64,000 nt of DNA from Trinickia fusca (GTDB taxonomy: Bacteria; Pseudomonadota; Gammaproteobacteria; Burkholderiales; Burkholderiaceae). The position numbers and the translations under genes are program-made. Below the pieces are notes generated by a model. It searched no databases, was not told the DNA's origin, and was given only the letters and a program-made list of their open reading frames with translations. This document shows, one piece after another, positions 18,248-27,002 of the stretch (the first letter of the stretch is position 1; every line of letters starts with the position of its first letter). Location of the stretch: NCBI RefSeq assembly GCF_003628145.1, contig NZ_RBZV01000001.1:839558-903557 (forward strand), given 5' to 3'.

Positions 18248-20344
18248 CTACCCCGTCAAGCGTGCGCCGCTCCTGGCCAGTTGCGCGATCAGCGGCGCGG
18301 GTTCCCATGCATCGCCGTTCACCTGCTCCGCATAGCGCGCAATCGCGCGTTCGACGTGATAGAGACCTACCGTATCAGCGTAGTACATCGGGCCGCCGCG
18401 CCATGCCGGAAAACCATAGCCGTCCAGATAGACGACGTCGATGTCCGAGGCCTTCGCCGCGATGCCTTCGGCCAGGATCTTGGCGCCTTCGTTGACCAAC
18501 GCATAGACGAGCCGCTCGACGATTTCCTCGTCGCCGATCGCACGACGCGCGCTGCCGAGGCTCTTCGAATAGTCGACGATCATGGCCTCGACGAACGGCG
18601 AGCTCAGCGCCGCGCGCTCGCCGGGGCGATAGTCGTACCAGCCGGCGCCCGTCTTCTGGCCGAAGCGGCCGGCCTCGCACAACCGGTCGGCCACGCGCGG
18701 GTAATGAAGCTGCGGCGCCTCGCTATAGCGGCGTTTGCGGATCGCCCAACTGATGTCGTTGCCGGCCAGATCGCTCATCCTGAACGGCCCCATCGCAAAG
18801 CCGAAGCGCTCGATCGCGCGGTCGATCTGCGCGGGCAGCGCCCCTTCCTCGAGCATGAATAGCGATTGGCGAAAGTATTGCTCGATCATGCGGTTGCCGA
18901 TGAAGCCGTCGCACACGCCCGAGACGACGGCCGTCTTGCCGATCTTCCTCGCCATGCGCATGACGGTGGCCAGCACGTCCTTGGCCGTTTTCTCGCCGCG
19001 CACCACTTCGAGCAGCTTCATGACGTTCGCGGGACTGAAGAAATGCAGCCCGACCACGTCGGCAGGCCGCGACGTGAAGGCGGCGATGCGATTCAGATCG
19101 AGTGTCGACGTGTTCGAAGCCAGGATCGCGCCAGGCTTGGCGATCGCATCGATACGGCTGAACACCTGCTCCTTCACACCGAGTTCTTCGAACACGGCTT
19201 CGATCACGAGATCGGCCTCGGCGATCGCGTCGTACGTCAGCGTCGGCGCGATCAAGGCCATGCGCTGGTCGCGCGCCGCTTCGGTCAGCTTGCCTTTCTT
19301 GACGCTCGCATCGTAGTTGCGGGCAATCGTAGCGAGACCGCGCTCGAGCGCTTCGCCACTCGTCTCGACCAGCGTCACCGGCAATCCCGCGTTGACGAAG
19401 CTCATCGCGATGCCGCCGCCCATCGTGCCCGCACCGATCACGGCCACGCGGCGAATCTCGCGCACGGGCGTCTCAGGCGGGACGTCGGCGATCTTGTTCG
19501 CTGCGCGCTCGGCAAAAAACGCATGGCGCAACGCGCCGCTTTCGGGCGTCTGCATGAGCGCGAAGAAGCCTTCGCGTTCGTGGGCCAGCCCGGCGTCGAC
19601 ACCGTGCAGCACGCCGTACTCGATCGCGTCGATGCACTTGCCCGGCGCAGGCAGATGTTTGGCCGTTGCGGCCACCTGGTTGCGCGCGAACTGCAGGAAG
19701 CCCGCGGCATTGTCATGCTCGATCGGACGGTCGCGGACAAGCGGATGGGACTGGCCCTGGCTCGCGCCCCGCTCGGCCGCTTCGCGCGCGAACGCAATCG
19801 CAGCCGTCAGCGGGTCAGCATCGACCACGCGCGCAAAGAGGCCCGATTCGGCGAGCTCGCCGGCCGTCATCGTCGCGCCCGTCACGATCATGTTCAGCGC
19901 CGTCTCGAGGCCGGCCGCGCGCGGAAGCCGCTGCGTACCACCGGCGCCCGGCAGCAACCCCAGCTTGACCTCCGGCAGTCCGACGCGAGTGCCACGCGAG
20001 GCCACACGATAATGCGCGCCCAGCGAAAGTTCGAGTCCACCGCCCATCGTGAGCCCGTCGAGCGCGACCACCACAGGCTTGGCACTGCGCTCGAGCAGAT
20101 CGATGAGGCTCCAGAGCGTCGGCTCGCGCATCGCTTCGCGCGTGCCGAATTCGGTGATGTCGGCTCCGCCCGAGAACAAACCGCCGGCGCCTGTCAGCAC
20201 GATCGCGACGACCGCCGCATCGCGCGTAGCTTGATCAAGCGCATCGGCGAGGCCGCGGCGCGTCTCGAAGCCAAGACTGTTGACGGGAGGATTATCCAGC
20301 GTGACGACGGCGACGCCGTCGCGGATCGTGTAGTCCACTGCCAT
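18248..20344 (-). CDS. Bifunctional enoyl-CoA hydratase/3-hydroxyacyl-CoA dehydrogenase (FadJ-like)
   Basis: 698 residues from ATG at 20344, preceded by GGAGG. Residues of about 1-190 form a crotonase domain with both catalytic glutamates in GGGLELSLGAHY and GLPEVKLGLLPGAGGTQ, and the oxyanion region GGLFSGGADITEFG. From about 295 the NAD-binding fold begins at VAVIGAGTMGGGIAMSF, and FFSPANVMKLLEVVRG carries the catalytic His region with its neighbours; the two C-terminal dehydrogenase domains end the chain. It hydrates trans-2-enoyl-CoA and oxidises the resulting 3-hydroxyacyl-CoA. Length and order match FadJ and peroxisomal L-PBE. A frame extended to 20434 adds unlike residues and is rejected. 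Confidence 0.95.
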   Translation of the reverse strand: MAVDYTIRDGVAVVTLDNPPVNSLGFETRRGLADALDQATRDAAVVAIVLTGAGGLFSGGADITEFGTREAMREPTLWSLIDLLERSAKPVVVALDGLTMGGGLELSLGAHYRVASRGTRVGLPEVKLGLLPGAGGTQRLPRAAGLETALNMIVTGATMTAGELAESGLFARVVDADPLTAAIAFAREAAERGASQGQSHPLVRDRPIEHDNAAGFLQFARNQVAATAKHLPAPGKCIDAIEYGVLHGVDAGLAHEREGFFALMQTPESGALRHAFFAERAANKIADVPPETPVREIRRVAVIGAGTMGGGIAMSFVNAGLPVTLVETSGEALERGLATIARNYDASVKKGKLTEAARDQRMALIAPTLTYDAIAEADLVIEAVFEELGVKEQVFSRIDAIAKPGAILASNTSTLDLNRIAAFTSRPADVVGLHFFSPANVMKLLEVVRGEKTAKDVLATVMRMARKIGKTAVVSGVCDGFIGNRMIEQYFRQSLFMLEEGALPAQIDRAIERFGFAMGPFRMSDLAGNDISWAIRKRRYSEAPQLHYPRVADRLCEAGRFGQKTGAGWYDYRPGERAALSSPFVEAMIVDYSKSLGSARRAIGDEEIVERLVYALVNEGAKILAEGIAAKASDIDVVYLDGYGFPAWRGGPMYYADTVGLYHVERAIARYAEQVNGDAWEPAPLIAQLARSGARLTG

Positions 20345-20538
20345 CGGGGGGCCTCCATGTCTGTCGCAGGCGGCGGGATGGCCTGCGGATCGGTAGGTGC
20401 GGTCAATGCCGCTGGTTTGCGGGCAAGCATACACAGAAAAGAACGATCGTGCATTTTTAATCGGACGCGTGCGCCGATCGTCCTCGCTTCACTAGACTTG
20501 CTGCCGGCACCTGATCGCGTCGGTTGCGCCGATGCTGA

Positions 20539-22194
20539 TCACACGTTGGTCGCGCCTTCCTGCACGCTAGACAGCACATGCCCGCGGAACATGTCGCGCA
20601 GCTTGACCTTCAGCAGCTTGCCCGTGGCTGTATGCGGCAGCTCGTCGACGAATACGACATCGTCGGGAATCCACCACTTCCCGACCTTGCCCTCGTAGAA
20701 CGCGAGCAAGGCCTCGCGCGTCAGCGCCAGGCCCGTCGGCCGCCTGACGACGACCAGCAGCGGACGCTCGCCCCACTTCGGATGCGGGCACGCGATGCAG
20801 GCCGCTTCGGCGACATCGGGATGCGCGACCGCGACGTTCTCGACGTCGCTCGAGCTGATCCATTCGCCGCCCGACTTGATCACGTCCTTGCTGCGATCGG
20901 TGATCTGCAGGAAGCCGTCGCGGTCGATCGTCGCGACATCGCCGGTCGGGAACCAGCCGTCGACGAGCGGCGAGTCGGTGCCCTCGAAGTAACGCTCGAT
21001 GACCCACGGGCCGCGCACGTACAAATCGCCGAACGCGACGCCGTCGTGCGGCAACTCGCGCCCGTCGGAGCCGACGATCTTCATCTCGACGCCGAACACG
21101 GCGGTGCCCTGCTTATCGAGCAGTCGGCGGCGCTCCTCGAGCGGCCGCTGCATCTGCTCCCAATTGAGGCGCGCCAGCGTGCCAAGCGGCGACATTTCCG
21201 TCATGCCCCACGCATGAATGGTGCGCACGCCATACTCCTCCTCGAACTCGCGCAGCATCGAAGGCGGACAGCACGAGCCGCCGATCACGGTGCGCTCGAG
21301 CGAAGTGAAGCGCGCGCCGATCGAGCGCACATGCGCGAGCAACCCCATCCAGACCGTCGGTACGCCGGCCGAGTACGTCACGCGTTCGGCCTCCATGAGG
21401 TCGAACAGCGATTTGCCGTCGAGGTCCTTGCCGGGGAACACGAGCTTGGCGCCCGCCATCGGCGCGGCATGCGGAATGCCCCACGCGTTGACATGGAACA
21501 TCGGCACGACGGGCAGTACCGAGTCGCGTGCGGACAAACCCATCGCGTCGGGCATCGCGGCCGCGTAGGCATGCAGAACGACCGAGCGATGCGAATAGAG
21601 TGCGCCCTTCGGGTTGCCCGTCGTGCCCGACGTGTAGCACAGGTACGAGGCGAGGCGCTCGTCGAGGATCGGCCATTCGAAGTCGCCGTCCTCGGCCGCG
21701 AGCAGCATCTCGTAGCCGAGCAGCGGCGCGTCGATCGACGGCATATGCACATCGTCGGCCAGCGCGATCCAGGCCTTCACGTTCGGGCAGTGCGGCGCGA
21801 GCGCGGCGACGAGCGGCGCGAACGTCGTGTCGAACAGGACGTAGCGATCGTCGGCGTGATTGATGATGTAGGTGATCTGCTCGGGAAACAGACGCGGATT
21901 GATCGTGTGGCAGACGGCGCCAAAGCCCGTCGTGCCGTAGTACGCCTCGAGATGCCGGTAGCCGTTCCAGGCCAGCGTGGCGATGCGCTCGCCGGCCTGC
22001 ACGCCACGCCGGATCAGGGCTTGCGCGAGTTGCCGGGCTCGCCGCTCGCAGTCGCGATAGGTGTAGCGATGGATGTCGCCCTCGATGCGCCGCGACACGA
22101 TTTCCGTATCGCCCGCAGAGCGTGCGGCGTGCGTGAGCAGCATCGACACGTTAAGCGGCATATCCATCATCTGGCCCAGCAACGGCTTGCTCAT
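20539..22194 (-). CDS. AMP-forming acyl-CoA ligase (DmdB/medium-long-chain type)
   Basis: 551 residues from ATG at 22194, with GGAGA upstream. It activates a carboxylic acid with ATP and CoA. The P-loop [20 protein letters not shown], the A5 motif [17 protein letters not shown], the A7 aspartate in [17 protein letters not shown], the hinge [16 protein letters not shown] and the catalytic Lys in [13 protein letters not shown] are all present. The N-terminus ([16 protein letters not shown]) and overall pattern resemble enzymes annotated as 3-methylthiopropionyl-CoA ligase DmdB or as long-chain fatty-acid CoA ligase; which acid it takes is undecided. It heads the minus-strand acyl-CoA cluster and faces selO, whose promoter region it shares. 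Confidence 0.92.
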   Translation of the reverse strand: MSKPLLGQMMDMPLNVSMLLTHAARSAGDTEIVSRRIEGDIHRYTYRDCERRARQLAQALIRRGVQAGERIATLAWNGYRHLEAYYGTTGFGAVCHTINPRLFPEQITYIINHADDRYVLFDTTFAPLVAALAPHCPNVKAWIALADDVHMPSIDAPLLGYEMLLAAEDGDFEWPILDERLASYLCYTSGTTGNPKGALYSHRSVVLHAYAAAMPDAMGLSARDSVLPVVPMFHVNAWGIPHAAPMAGAKLVFPGKDLDGKSLFDLMEAERVTYSAGVPTVWMGLLAHVRSIGARFTSLERTVIGGSCCPPSMLREFEEEYGVRTIHAWGMTEMSPLGTLARLNWEQMQRPLEERRRLLDKQGTAVFGVEMKIVGSDGRELPHDGVAFGDLYVRGPWVIERYFEGTDSPLVDGWFPTGDVATIDRDGFLQITDRSKDVIKSGGEWISSSDVENVAVAHPDVAEAACIACPHPKWGERPLLVVVRRPTGLALTREALLAFYEGKVGKWWIPDDVVFVDELPHTATGKLLKVKLRDMFRGHVLSSVQEGATNV

Positions 22195-22364
22195 AGCGGC
22201 AGTCTCCAGTCTTTGTTCGAAGTCTCTGTGCTCAAGGGAACCATGCATGCTCGTCCCGTATGGAAACAGAGGCGGCCCTTGTAGGCAAGTCCCATGCCCG
22301 ACGGAGCCGACTACGCACCATCGAGCAGCGCCTTACAATATCGGGAAATCCCGAGGCTTCCGAC

Positions 22365-23921
22365 ATGTCGTCTTCCCCCAGCATCACCGAGCTTTCCGAG
22401 CCCATGCGCGCCGTCGGCGCATCGCTCGGCATCGAACGCACAAGCTCGTTCGCACGGCTCGGCTGTGCGTTCCATACGCGCCAGCCGGCCGCTCCGCTGC
22501 CCGCCCCCTATCTCGTTGGCTTCTCCTTCGACGCCGCCGAACTGGTCGGCCTCGATCCGGCCATCGCCCGCGAGCCGGGCTTCGGCGAATTCTTCTGCGG
22601 CAACACGACGCCCGAATGGCCGCGCAACGCGCTGCCGTACGCGTCTGTCTATTCAGGACATCAATTCGGCGTCTGGGCCGGCCAGCTCGGCGACGGCCGC
22701 GCGCTGTCGCTCGGCGAACTCGAGCATGCGGGCCAGCGCTACGAGCTTCAATTGAAAGGCAGCGGCCGCACGCCCTACTCGCGCATGGGCGACGGCCGCG
22801 CCGTGCTGCGCTCATCGATTCGCGAATTCCTCTGCTCGGAGGCGATGCACCATCTCGGCATTCCGACCACGCGCGCGCTATGCGTGGTCGGTTCGGACCA
22901 GCCCGTGCGCCGCGAGGAGATCGAAACAGCGGCCGTCGTCACGCGCGTCGCGCCGAGCTTCGTCCGCTTCGGCCACTTCGAGCATTTCTTCGCCAACGAC
23001 CGCACCGACGAGTTGCGCGCGCTGGCCGACCACGTGATCGAGCGCTTTTACGCGCACTGCCGCGAGGCCGACGACCCGTACCTCGCGCTGCTCGACGAAG
23101 TCGTCGGGCGCACGGCCGAGCTCGTTGCGCAATGGCAGGCGGTCGGCTTCTGTCATGGCGTGATGAACACGGACAACATGTCGATCCTCGGTGTCACGAT
23201 CGACTACGGGCCGTTCGGCTTTCTCGACGCGTTCGACGCCAGCCACATCTGCAATCACTCCGATACGCAAGGCCGCTACGCCTATCGCATGCAGCCGCAG
23301 ATCGCGTACTGGAACTGCTTCTGCCTCGCCCAAGCGCTGCTGCCGCTGATCGGCTTGCGCTATGACGAGGCGGTACGTGCCGAACGCGCGGTCGCCGATG
23401 CGCAGGGCGTGCTCGAACACTTCAAACCGCGCTTTGCGCCCGCGCTCGAGCGCCGTCTGCGTGACAAGCTCGGCCTCGCGCACGCCGAACCCGGCGATGA
23501 CGCGCTCGTCGACCGGCTGCTCGAGCTCATGCATCAGAGCCGCGCCGACTTCACGCTGACGTTCCGTCGGCTCGCGCTGTTGTCCAAACATGACGCGAGC
23601 GGCGACTCGGCCGTCCGCGACATGTTCATCGACCGCGACGCCTTCGACGGCTGGGCCGCCCAATACCGGGCGCGGCTCGCGAACGAAGCGTGGGACGATG
23701 CGGCCCGCCGCGAGGCGATGAACCGTGTGAACCCCAAATACGTCTTACGTAATCACCTGGCCGAGACGGCGATCTTGCGCGCGAAGGAGAAGGATTTTTC
23801 GGAGGTGGAGCGGCTCGCTGCCGTCCTGCGCCGGCCGTTCGACGAACAGCCCGAGTACGAGCAATACGCGGCGCTGCCACCCGAGTGGGCCAGCTCGCTC
23901 GAAGTCAGTTGCTCGTCGTAA
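22365..23921 (+). CDS. selO: Protein adenylyltransferase SelO (YdiU)
   Basis: 518 residues from ATG at 22365; an upstream in-frame extension to 22260 overlaps the promoter area and is unlike the family. SelO is a pseudokinase-fold enzyme that AMPylates protein Ser/Thr/Tyr and answers redox stress. Seen here: [18 protein letters not shown], the nucleotide lysine in [20 protein letters not shown], and the metal-binding [13 protein letters not shown] and [12 protein letters not shown]. The protein ends CSS, the position where animal SelO carries selenocysteine (CUS); bacteria use Cys. It is followed by msrB, a thiol-repair gene, which supports a redox role. Confidence 0.95.
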   Translation: MSSSPSITELSEPMRAVGASLGIERTSSFARLGCAFHTRQPAAPLPAPYLVGFSFDAAELVGLDPAIAREPGFGEFFCGNTTPEWPRNALPYASVYSGHQFGVWAGQLGDGRALSLGELEHAGQRYELQLKGSGRTPYSRMGDGRAVLRSSIREFLCSEAMHHLGIPTTRALCVVGSDQPVRREEIETAAVVTRVAPSFVRFGHFEHFFANDRTDELRALADHVIERFYAHCREADDPYLALLDEVVGRTAELVAQWQAVGFCHGVMNTDNMSILGVTIDYGPFGFLDAFDASHICNHSDTQGRYAYRMQPQIAYWNCFCLAQALLPLIGLRYDEAVRAERAVADAQGVLEHFKPRFAPALERRLRDKLGLAHAEPGDDALVDRLLELMHQSRADFTLTFRRLALLSKHDASGDSAVRDMFIDRDAFDGWAAQYRARLANEAWDDAARREAMNRVNPKYVLRNHLAETAILRAKEKDFSEVERLAAVLRRPFDEQPEYEQYAALPPEWASSLEVSCSS

Positions 23922-24058
23922 CGGCTCGGCATCCGGCGGCGCCGCGCGCACGTATATAGCGAACCGCCCGGGCAATCCATGCGCCGCATGCGCGTTGCGT
24001 GCGGGCGCGAACAACCAGGCGCCGGCAGGCTGGCGCCGCTTGACGGAGACACATCGAA

Positions 24059-24508
24059 ATGAATCGTCGTACCGATCCAAACGATCCCAACGATCCGAGC
24101 GATGCGCCGCACGATGCGTACCCGGTCCAAAAGACCGACGACGCGTGGCGCGGCCAGTTGTCCGACATCGAATACGAAGTGACGCGCCATGCGGCGACCG
24201 AGCGTCCGTTCACGGGCCGCTACTGGGATCACTGGGAAGGCGGCATCTACGATTGCGTGTGCTGCGGCACGCCCCTGTTCGAATCGGCGACGAAGTTCGA
24301 CGCCGGCTGCGGCTGGCCCAGCTACTTCAAGCCCATCAACGGCGAGGTCATCGAAGAGCTGACCGACCGCTCGCACGGCATGCTGCGCATCGAAGTGCGC
24401 TGCAAGCAATGCGGCGCCCATCTGGGCCATGTGTTCGAAGATGGCCCGGCGCCCACGGGCCTGCGTTACTGCATCAATTCGGCTGCGCTACAATTCGAGC
24501 CCAAGTAA
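24059..24508 (+). CDS. msrB: Peptide methionine-(R)-S-oxide reductase
   Basis: 149 residues. MsrB reduces the R form of methionine sulfoxide in proteins. The two CxxC zinc pairs are in [11 protein letters not shown] and [17 protein letters not shown], and the catalytic Cys is in [11 protein letters not shown]. The motif CGWPSYFKP completes the active site. The first 25 residues are a low-complexity Asp/Pro/Asn segment encoded by imperfect GATCCNAAC repeats, not part of the family fold, with no signal peptide, so the enzyme is cytoplasmic. ATG at 24059 has GGAG ten bases upstream. It lies between selO and yciB on the plus strand. Confidence 0.95.
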   Translation: MNRRTDPNDPNDPSDAPHDAYPVQKTDDAWRGQLSDIEYEVTRHAATERPFTGRYWDHWEGGIYDCVCCGTPLFESATKFDAGCGWPSYFKPINGEVIEELTDRSHGMLRIEVRCKQCGAHLGHVFEDGPAPTGLRYCINSAALQFEPK

Positions 24509-24619
24509 CGTGGCATCGCCCGTCGCTCAAGCGACGGGCCGCCCGCTTGGGTTGCTCCTCGCACGCCGGCGGCAAGCGCGCCACGCCTTCTCACGCTTAC
24601 CCGACGCTCTCGGCCACAC

Positions 24620-25150
24620 ATGAAATTTCTGTTCGATCTGTTCCCGATCATCCTGTTTTTCGTCGCGTTCAAGCTGTGGGGCATCTTCACGGCGACGGGC
24701 GTCGCCATTGCCGCCACGCTCGTGCAAGTCGCCTGGGTCGCGTTCCGGCATCGCAAGGTCGACACGATGCTGTGGGTCAGCCTAATCGTGATCGTCGTGT
24801 TCGGCGGTGCGACGCTCGTGTTGCATGACCAGAAGTTCATCCAGTGGAAGCCGACGGCGCTCTACTGGCTGTTCGCCGTCGGCCTGCTGACGGCGCGCTA
24901 CGCACTGCGCAAGAACCTCATCGAAAAGATGATGGGCAAGCAATTGACGCTGCCCACGAACGTCTGGGACAAGCTCAACGTCGCCTGGGCGCTCTTCTTC
25001 GTCGTGCTCGGCTTCGCGAACCTGTACGTGGTCGGCAACTTCACGCAGGCGCAGTGGGTCAACTTCAAGCTGTTCGGCACGACGGGCGCGATGCTCGTAT
25101 TCATCGTCGCGCAAAGCCTGTGGCTCGCGAAGTATCTGAAGGAGGAGTAA
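24620..25150 (+). CDS. yciB: Septation protein A / YciB membrane protein
   Basis: 176 residues with five hydrophobic segments and the family's opening [19 protein letters not shown]. YciB (IspA/IspZ in some annotations) is an inner-membrane protein that interacts with cell-envelope and division proteins and is needed for normal envelope integrity; the biochemical role is not settled. Conserved pieces [20 protein letters not shown] and [19 protein letters not shown] and the charged [18 protein letters not shown] are seen. Its last codons contain GGAGGAG that also serves as ribosome site for bolA four bases on, so they are coupled. Confidence 0.94.
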   Translation: MKFLFDLFPIILFFVAFKLWGIFTATGVAIAATLVQVAWVAFRHRKVDTMLWVSLIVIVVFGGATLVLHDQKFIQWKPTALYWLFAVGLLTARYALRKNLIEKMMGKQLTLPTNVWDKLNVAWALFFVVLGFANLYVVGNFTQAQWVNFKLFGTTGAMLVFIVAQSLWLAKYLKEE

Positions 25151-25154
25151 CGCG

Positions 25155-25484
25155 ATGAGCGATGTTTCGTCAGTCTCCGCCTTCGTCAATGCGTCTCCCG
25201 CCGAGCGCATCGCGTTCATCGAAGCACGGCTGCACGCGGCACTCTCGCCCGTCTCGCTGGCCGTGCGCGACGACAGTGCCCTTCACGCCGGTCATGCCGG
25301 CGCCGCCGCGGGTGGCCACTATCACGCATTGATCGTCTCGGCCGCCTTTGCTGGCAAAGCGCGCGTGGCACGGCACCGCCTGGTGTATGATGCGCTGGCC
25401 GACGTGATGCAACGCGGGATTCACGCGCTGGCGATCACGGCTTATACCCCCGAGGAATTTGCCCAGTCGCCGGACGCCCGATGA
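25155..25484 (+). CDS. bolA: BolA-family protein
   Basis: 109 residues from ATG at 25155, four bases after the yciB stop. The KH-like BolA fold is visible: ERIAFIEARLHAALSPVSLAV, then [23 protein letters not shown] with the conserved His used in cluster binding with monothiol glutaredoxin, then AFAGKARVARHRLVYDAL and GIHALAITAYTPEEF. BolA proteins link Fe-S cluster state to morphology and transcription. The yciB-bolA-parvulin order is a conserved Burkholderia-type arrangement. Confidence 0.93.
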   Translation: MSDVSSVSAFVNASPAERIAFIEARLHAALSPVSLAVRDDSALHAGHAGAAAGGHYHALIVSAAFAGKARVARHRLVYDALADVMQRGIHALAITAYTPEEFAQSPDAR

Positions 25485-25591
25485 ACGACGCGTCGAGCGA
25501 CGTCTTTTGCACGCCCCGCTTTTCGAGAGAGCGGAAAACGCGGGGGCGAACCTCCACGAATCTTTTTCGATAGGACCGTTAGGAACTTCCG

Positions 25592-26371
25592 ATGAGCCAT
25601 AACAAAACTCGCCTCTGGGTGATGCTTGCCGCTTTCGCAGCCGCCCCGGCTTTCGCGCAGAACGTTGCTGTCGTCAATGGCACCGCCATTCCGAAGTCGC
25701 GCGCCGACGCGCTCGTCAGCCAAATCGTGAAGCAAGGTCAGGCCGACACGCCGCAACTGCGTCAGAACGTGCGCGATGAGCTCATCAATCGCGAGATCCT
25801 GATGCAGGAAGCCACGCGTGAAGGCATCCCGGCTCGCGCCGATGTGAAGGCGCAAATCGCCGTCGCACAGCAGTCCGTCGTGCTGCATGCGCTCATCGAA
25901 GACTTCGTGAAGAAGAACACGCCGAGCGATGCCGAAGTGAAGGCCCGCTACGACGAGCTCGTCAAGCAGACGGCCGGCAAGGAACTGCACCTGCACCACA
26001 TCCTCGTCGACAACGAACAGCAAGCCAAGGATCTGATCGCCAAGATCAAGGGTGGCGCGAAGTTCGAGGACCTGGCCAAGCAGTTCTCGAAGGACCCGGG
26101 TTCGGGCAAGAACGGTGGTGACCTCGACTGGTCGAACCCGCAAGCCTACGTGCCTGAGTTCGCGGCCGCCGCGAACAAGCTGCAGAAAGGCCAGATGACT
26201 GACACGCCGATCAAGACGCAGTTCGGCTGGCACATCATCCGCCTCGATGATACGCGTCCGGTTACGCCGCCGCCGCTCGAGCAGGTCAAGCAGCAAATCG
26301 TGCAGCAGATCCAGCAGCAAAAGCTGCAAGCGTTCGAGGAAAGCCTGCGCGCGAAGGCGAAGATCGAGTAA
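25592..26371 (+). CDS. Periplasmic parvulin-type peptidyl-prolyl isomerase
   Basis: 259 residues. A signal peptide ends at AAPAFAQN, so the protein works in the periplasm. An N-terminal helical chaperone part (SurA/PrsA-like) is followed by a single parvulin domain at about 130-235, with HLHHILVDNEQQAKDLIAKI, FEDLAKQFSKDPGSGKNGGD, and TQFGWHIIRLDD as diagnostic stretches. It would catalyse proline isomerisation and aid folding of outer-membrane or exported proteins. ATG at 25592 has AGGAA eight bases upstream. A good terminator follows at 26402, closing the yciB-bolA-ppi unit. Confidence 0.93.
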   Translation: MSHNKTRLWVMLAAFAAAPAFAQNVAVVNGTAIPKSRADALVSQIVKQGQADTPQLRQNVRDELINREILMQEATREGIPARADVKAQIAVAQQSVVLHALIEDFVKKNTPSDAEVKARYDELVKQTAGKELHLHHILVDNEQQAKDLIAKIKGGAKFEDLAKQFSKDPGSGKNGGDLDWSNPQAYVPEFAAAANKLQKGQMTDTPIKTQFGWHIIRLDDTRPVTPPPLEQVKQQIVQQIQQQKLQAFEESLRAKAKIE

Positions 26372-26401
26372 TGACTCGGTTTTTCTGAATCGCAGATATG
26401 A

Positions 26402-26432
26402 CAATGCCGCCCTTGGGCGGCATTGTTGTTTG
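26402..26432 (+). terminator. Rho-independent terminator after the parvulin gene
   Basis: A 10-bp perfect stem (CAATGCCGCC / GGCGGCATTG) with a 4-base loop is followed by TTGTTTG, 30 bp after the parvulin stop. It probably ends the yciB-bolA-parvulin transcript. Confidence 0.85.
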
Positions 26433-26472
26433 TGAGGCGGCTTACCGAACGACGTGTCCGATGGGTATACCG

Positions 26473-26916
26473 CTATCGGGCAGTCGGAAAGAAGCCTTGA
26501 TCGAGTACCTGTTCAGGCGGCCAAGGACAGGTTTCGGGGAATTGCACGTAGGACGAACCGGTCTCCTTCGAAGCCGCTTCAACCGCATCATCCCATGCAT
26601 CGGCCCACCAATCGGCATCGGATAACGATGCCTTCAGGCTCGGTGTTTTCCGAATGCGCCGCTCGATGCTGTTCCTCTGCGTATGAATGGTCGCTTCCCA
26701 GCTTGCGCCCTGGCGCTCTGGCTGAAACTGCCACTTCAAAAGATGGGAAAGGAGGACGGCCATACGGTTCGCCAGTTCACGCTGCTCGCTCTTACCCACG
26801 TCCTCGATTTCCTCCGCGATATGCTCGATGTCGAGCGCGGAGAACTTTCCAGCACGCAAGAGCGCGGCTTGCTCGTGAGCCCAAGCGACCACGTCATGTT
26901 CGTATTCCGTTCCCAT
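26473..26916 (-). CDS. DUF29 family protein
   Basis: 147 residues from ATG at 26916. It matches the DUF29 pattern: YEHDVVAWAHEQAALLRAGK, then LDIEHIAEEIEDVGKSEQRE, then LSHLLKWQFQPERQGASWEA, and a closing CPWPPEQVLDQGFFP. The family is widespread in cyanobacteria and proteobacteria; its function is not known. The fold is expected to be helical and soluble, with no signal peptide or membrane segment. It lies between convergent-side parvulin and purL and is on the same strand as purL, 86 bp after it. Local GC is somewhat lower than in purL, consistent with an accessory gene. Confidence 0.85.
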   Translation of the reverse strand: MGTEYEHDVVAWAHEQAALLRAGKFSALDIEHIAEEIEDVGKSEQRELANRMAVLLSHLLKWQFQPERQGASWEATIHTQRNSIERRIRKTPSLKASLSDADWWADAWDDAVEAASKETGSSYVQFPETCPWPPEQVLDQGFFPTAR

Positions 26917-27002
26917 GCAGCACCTCAGTGGACTAAGCGAATACAAAGACCAGCCATCCATCGCAGGATAGCCGGCTTCATTGTACGTTGCCCCCTGCCC
27001 GT

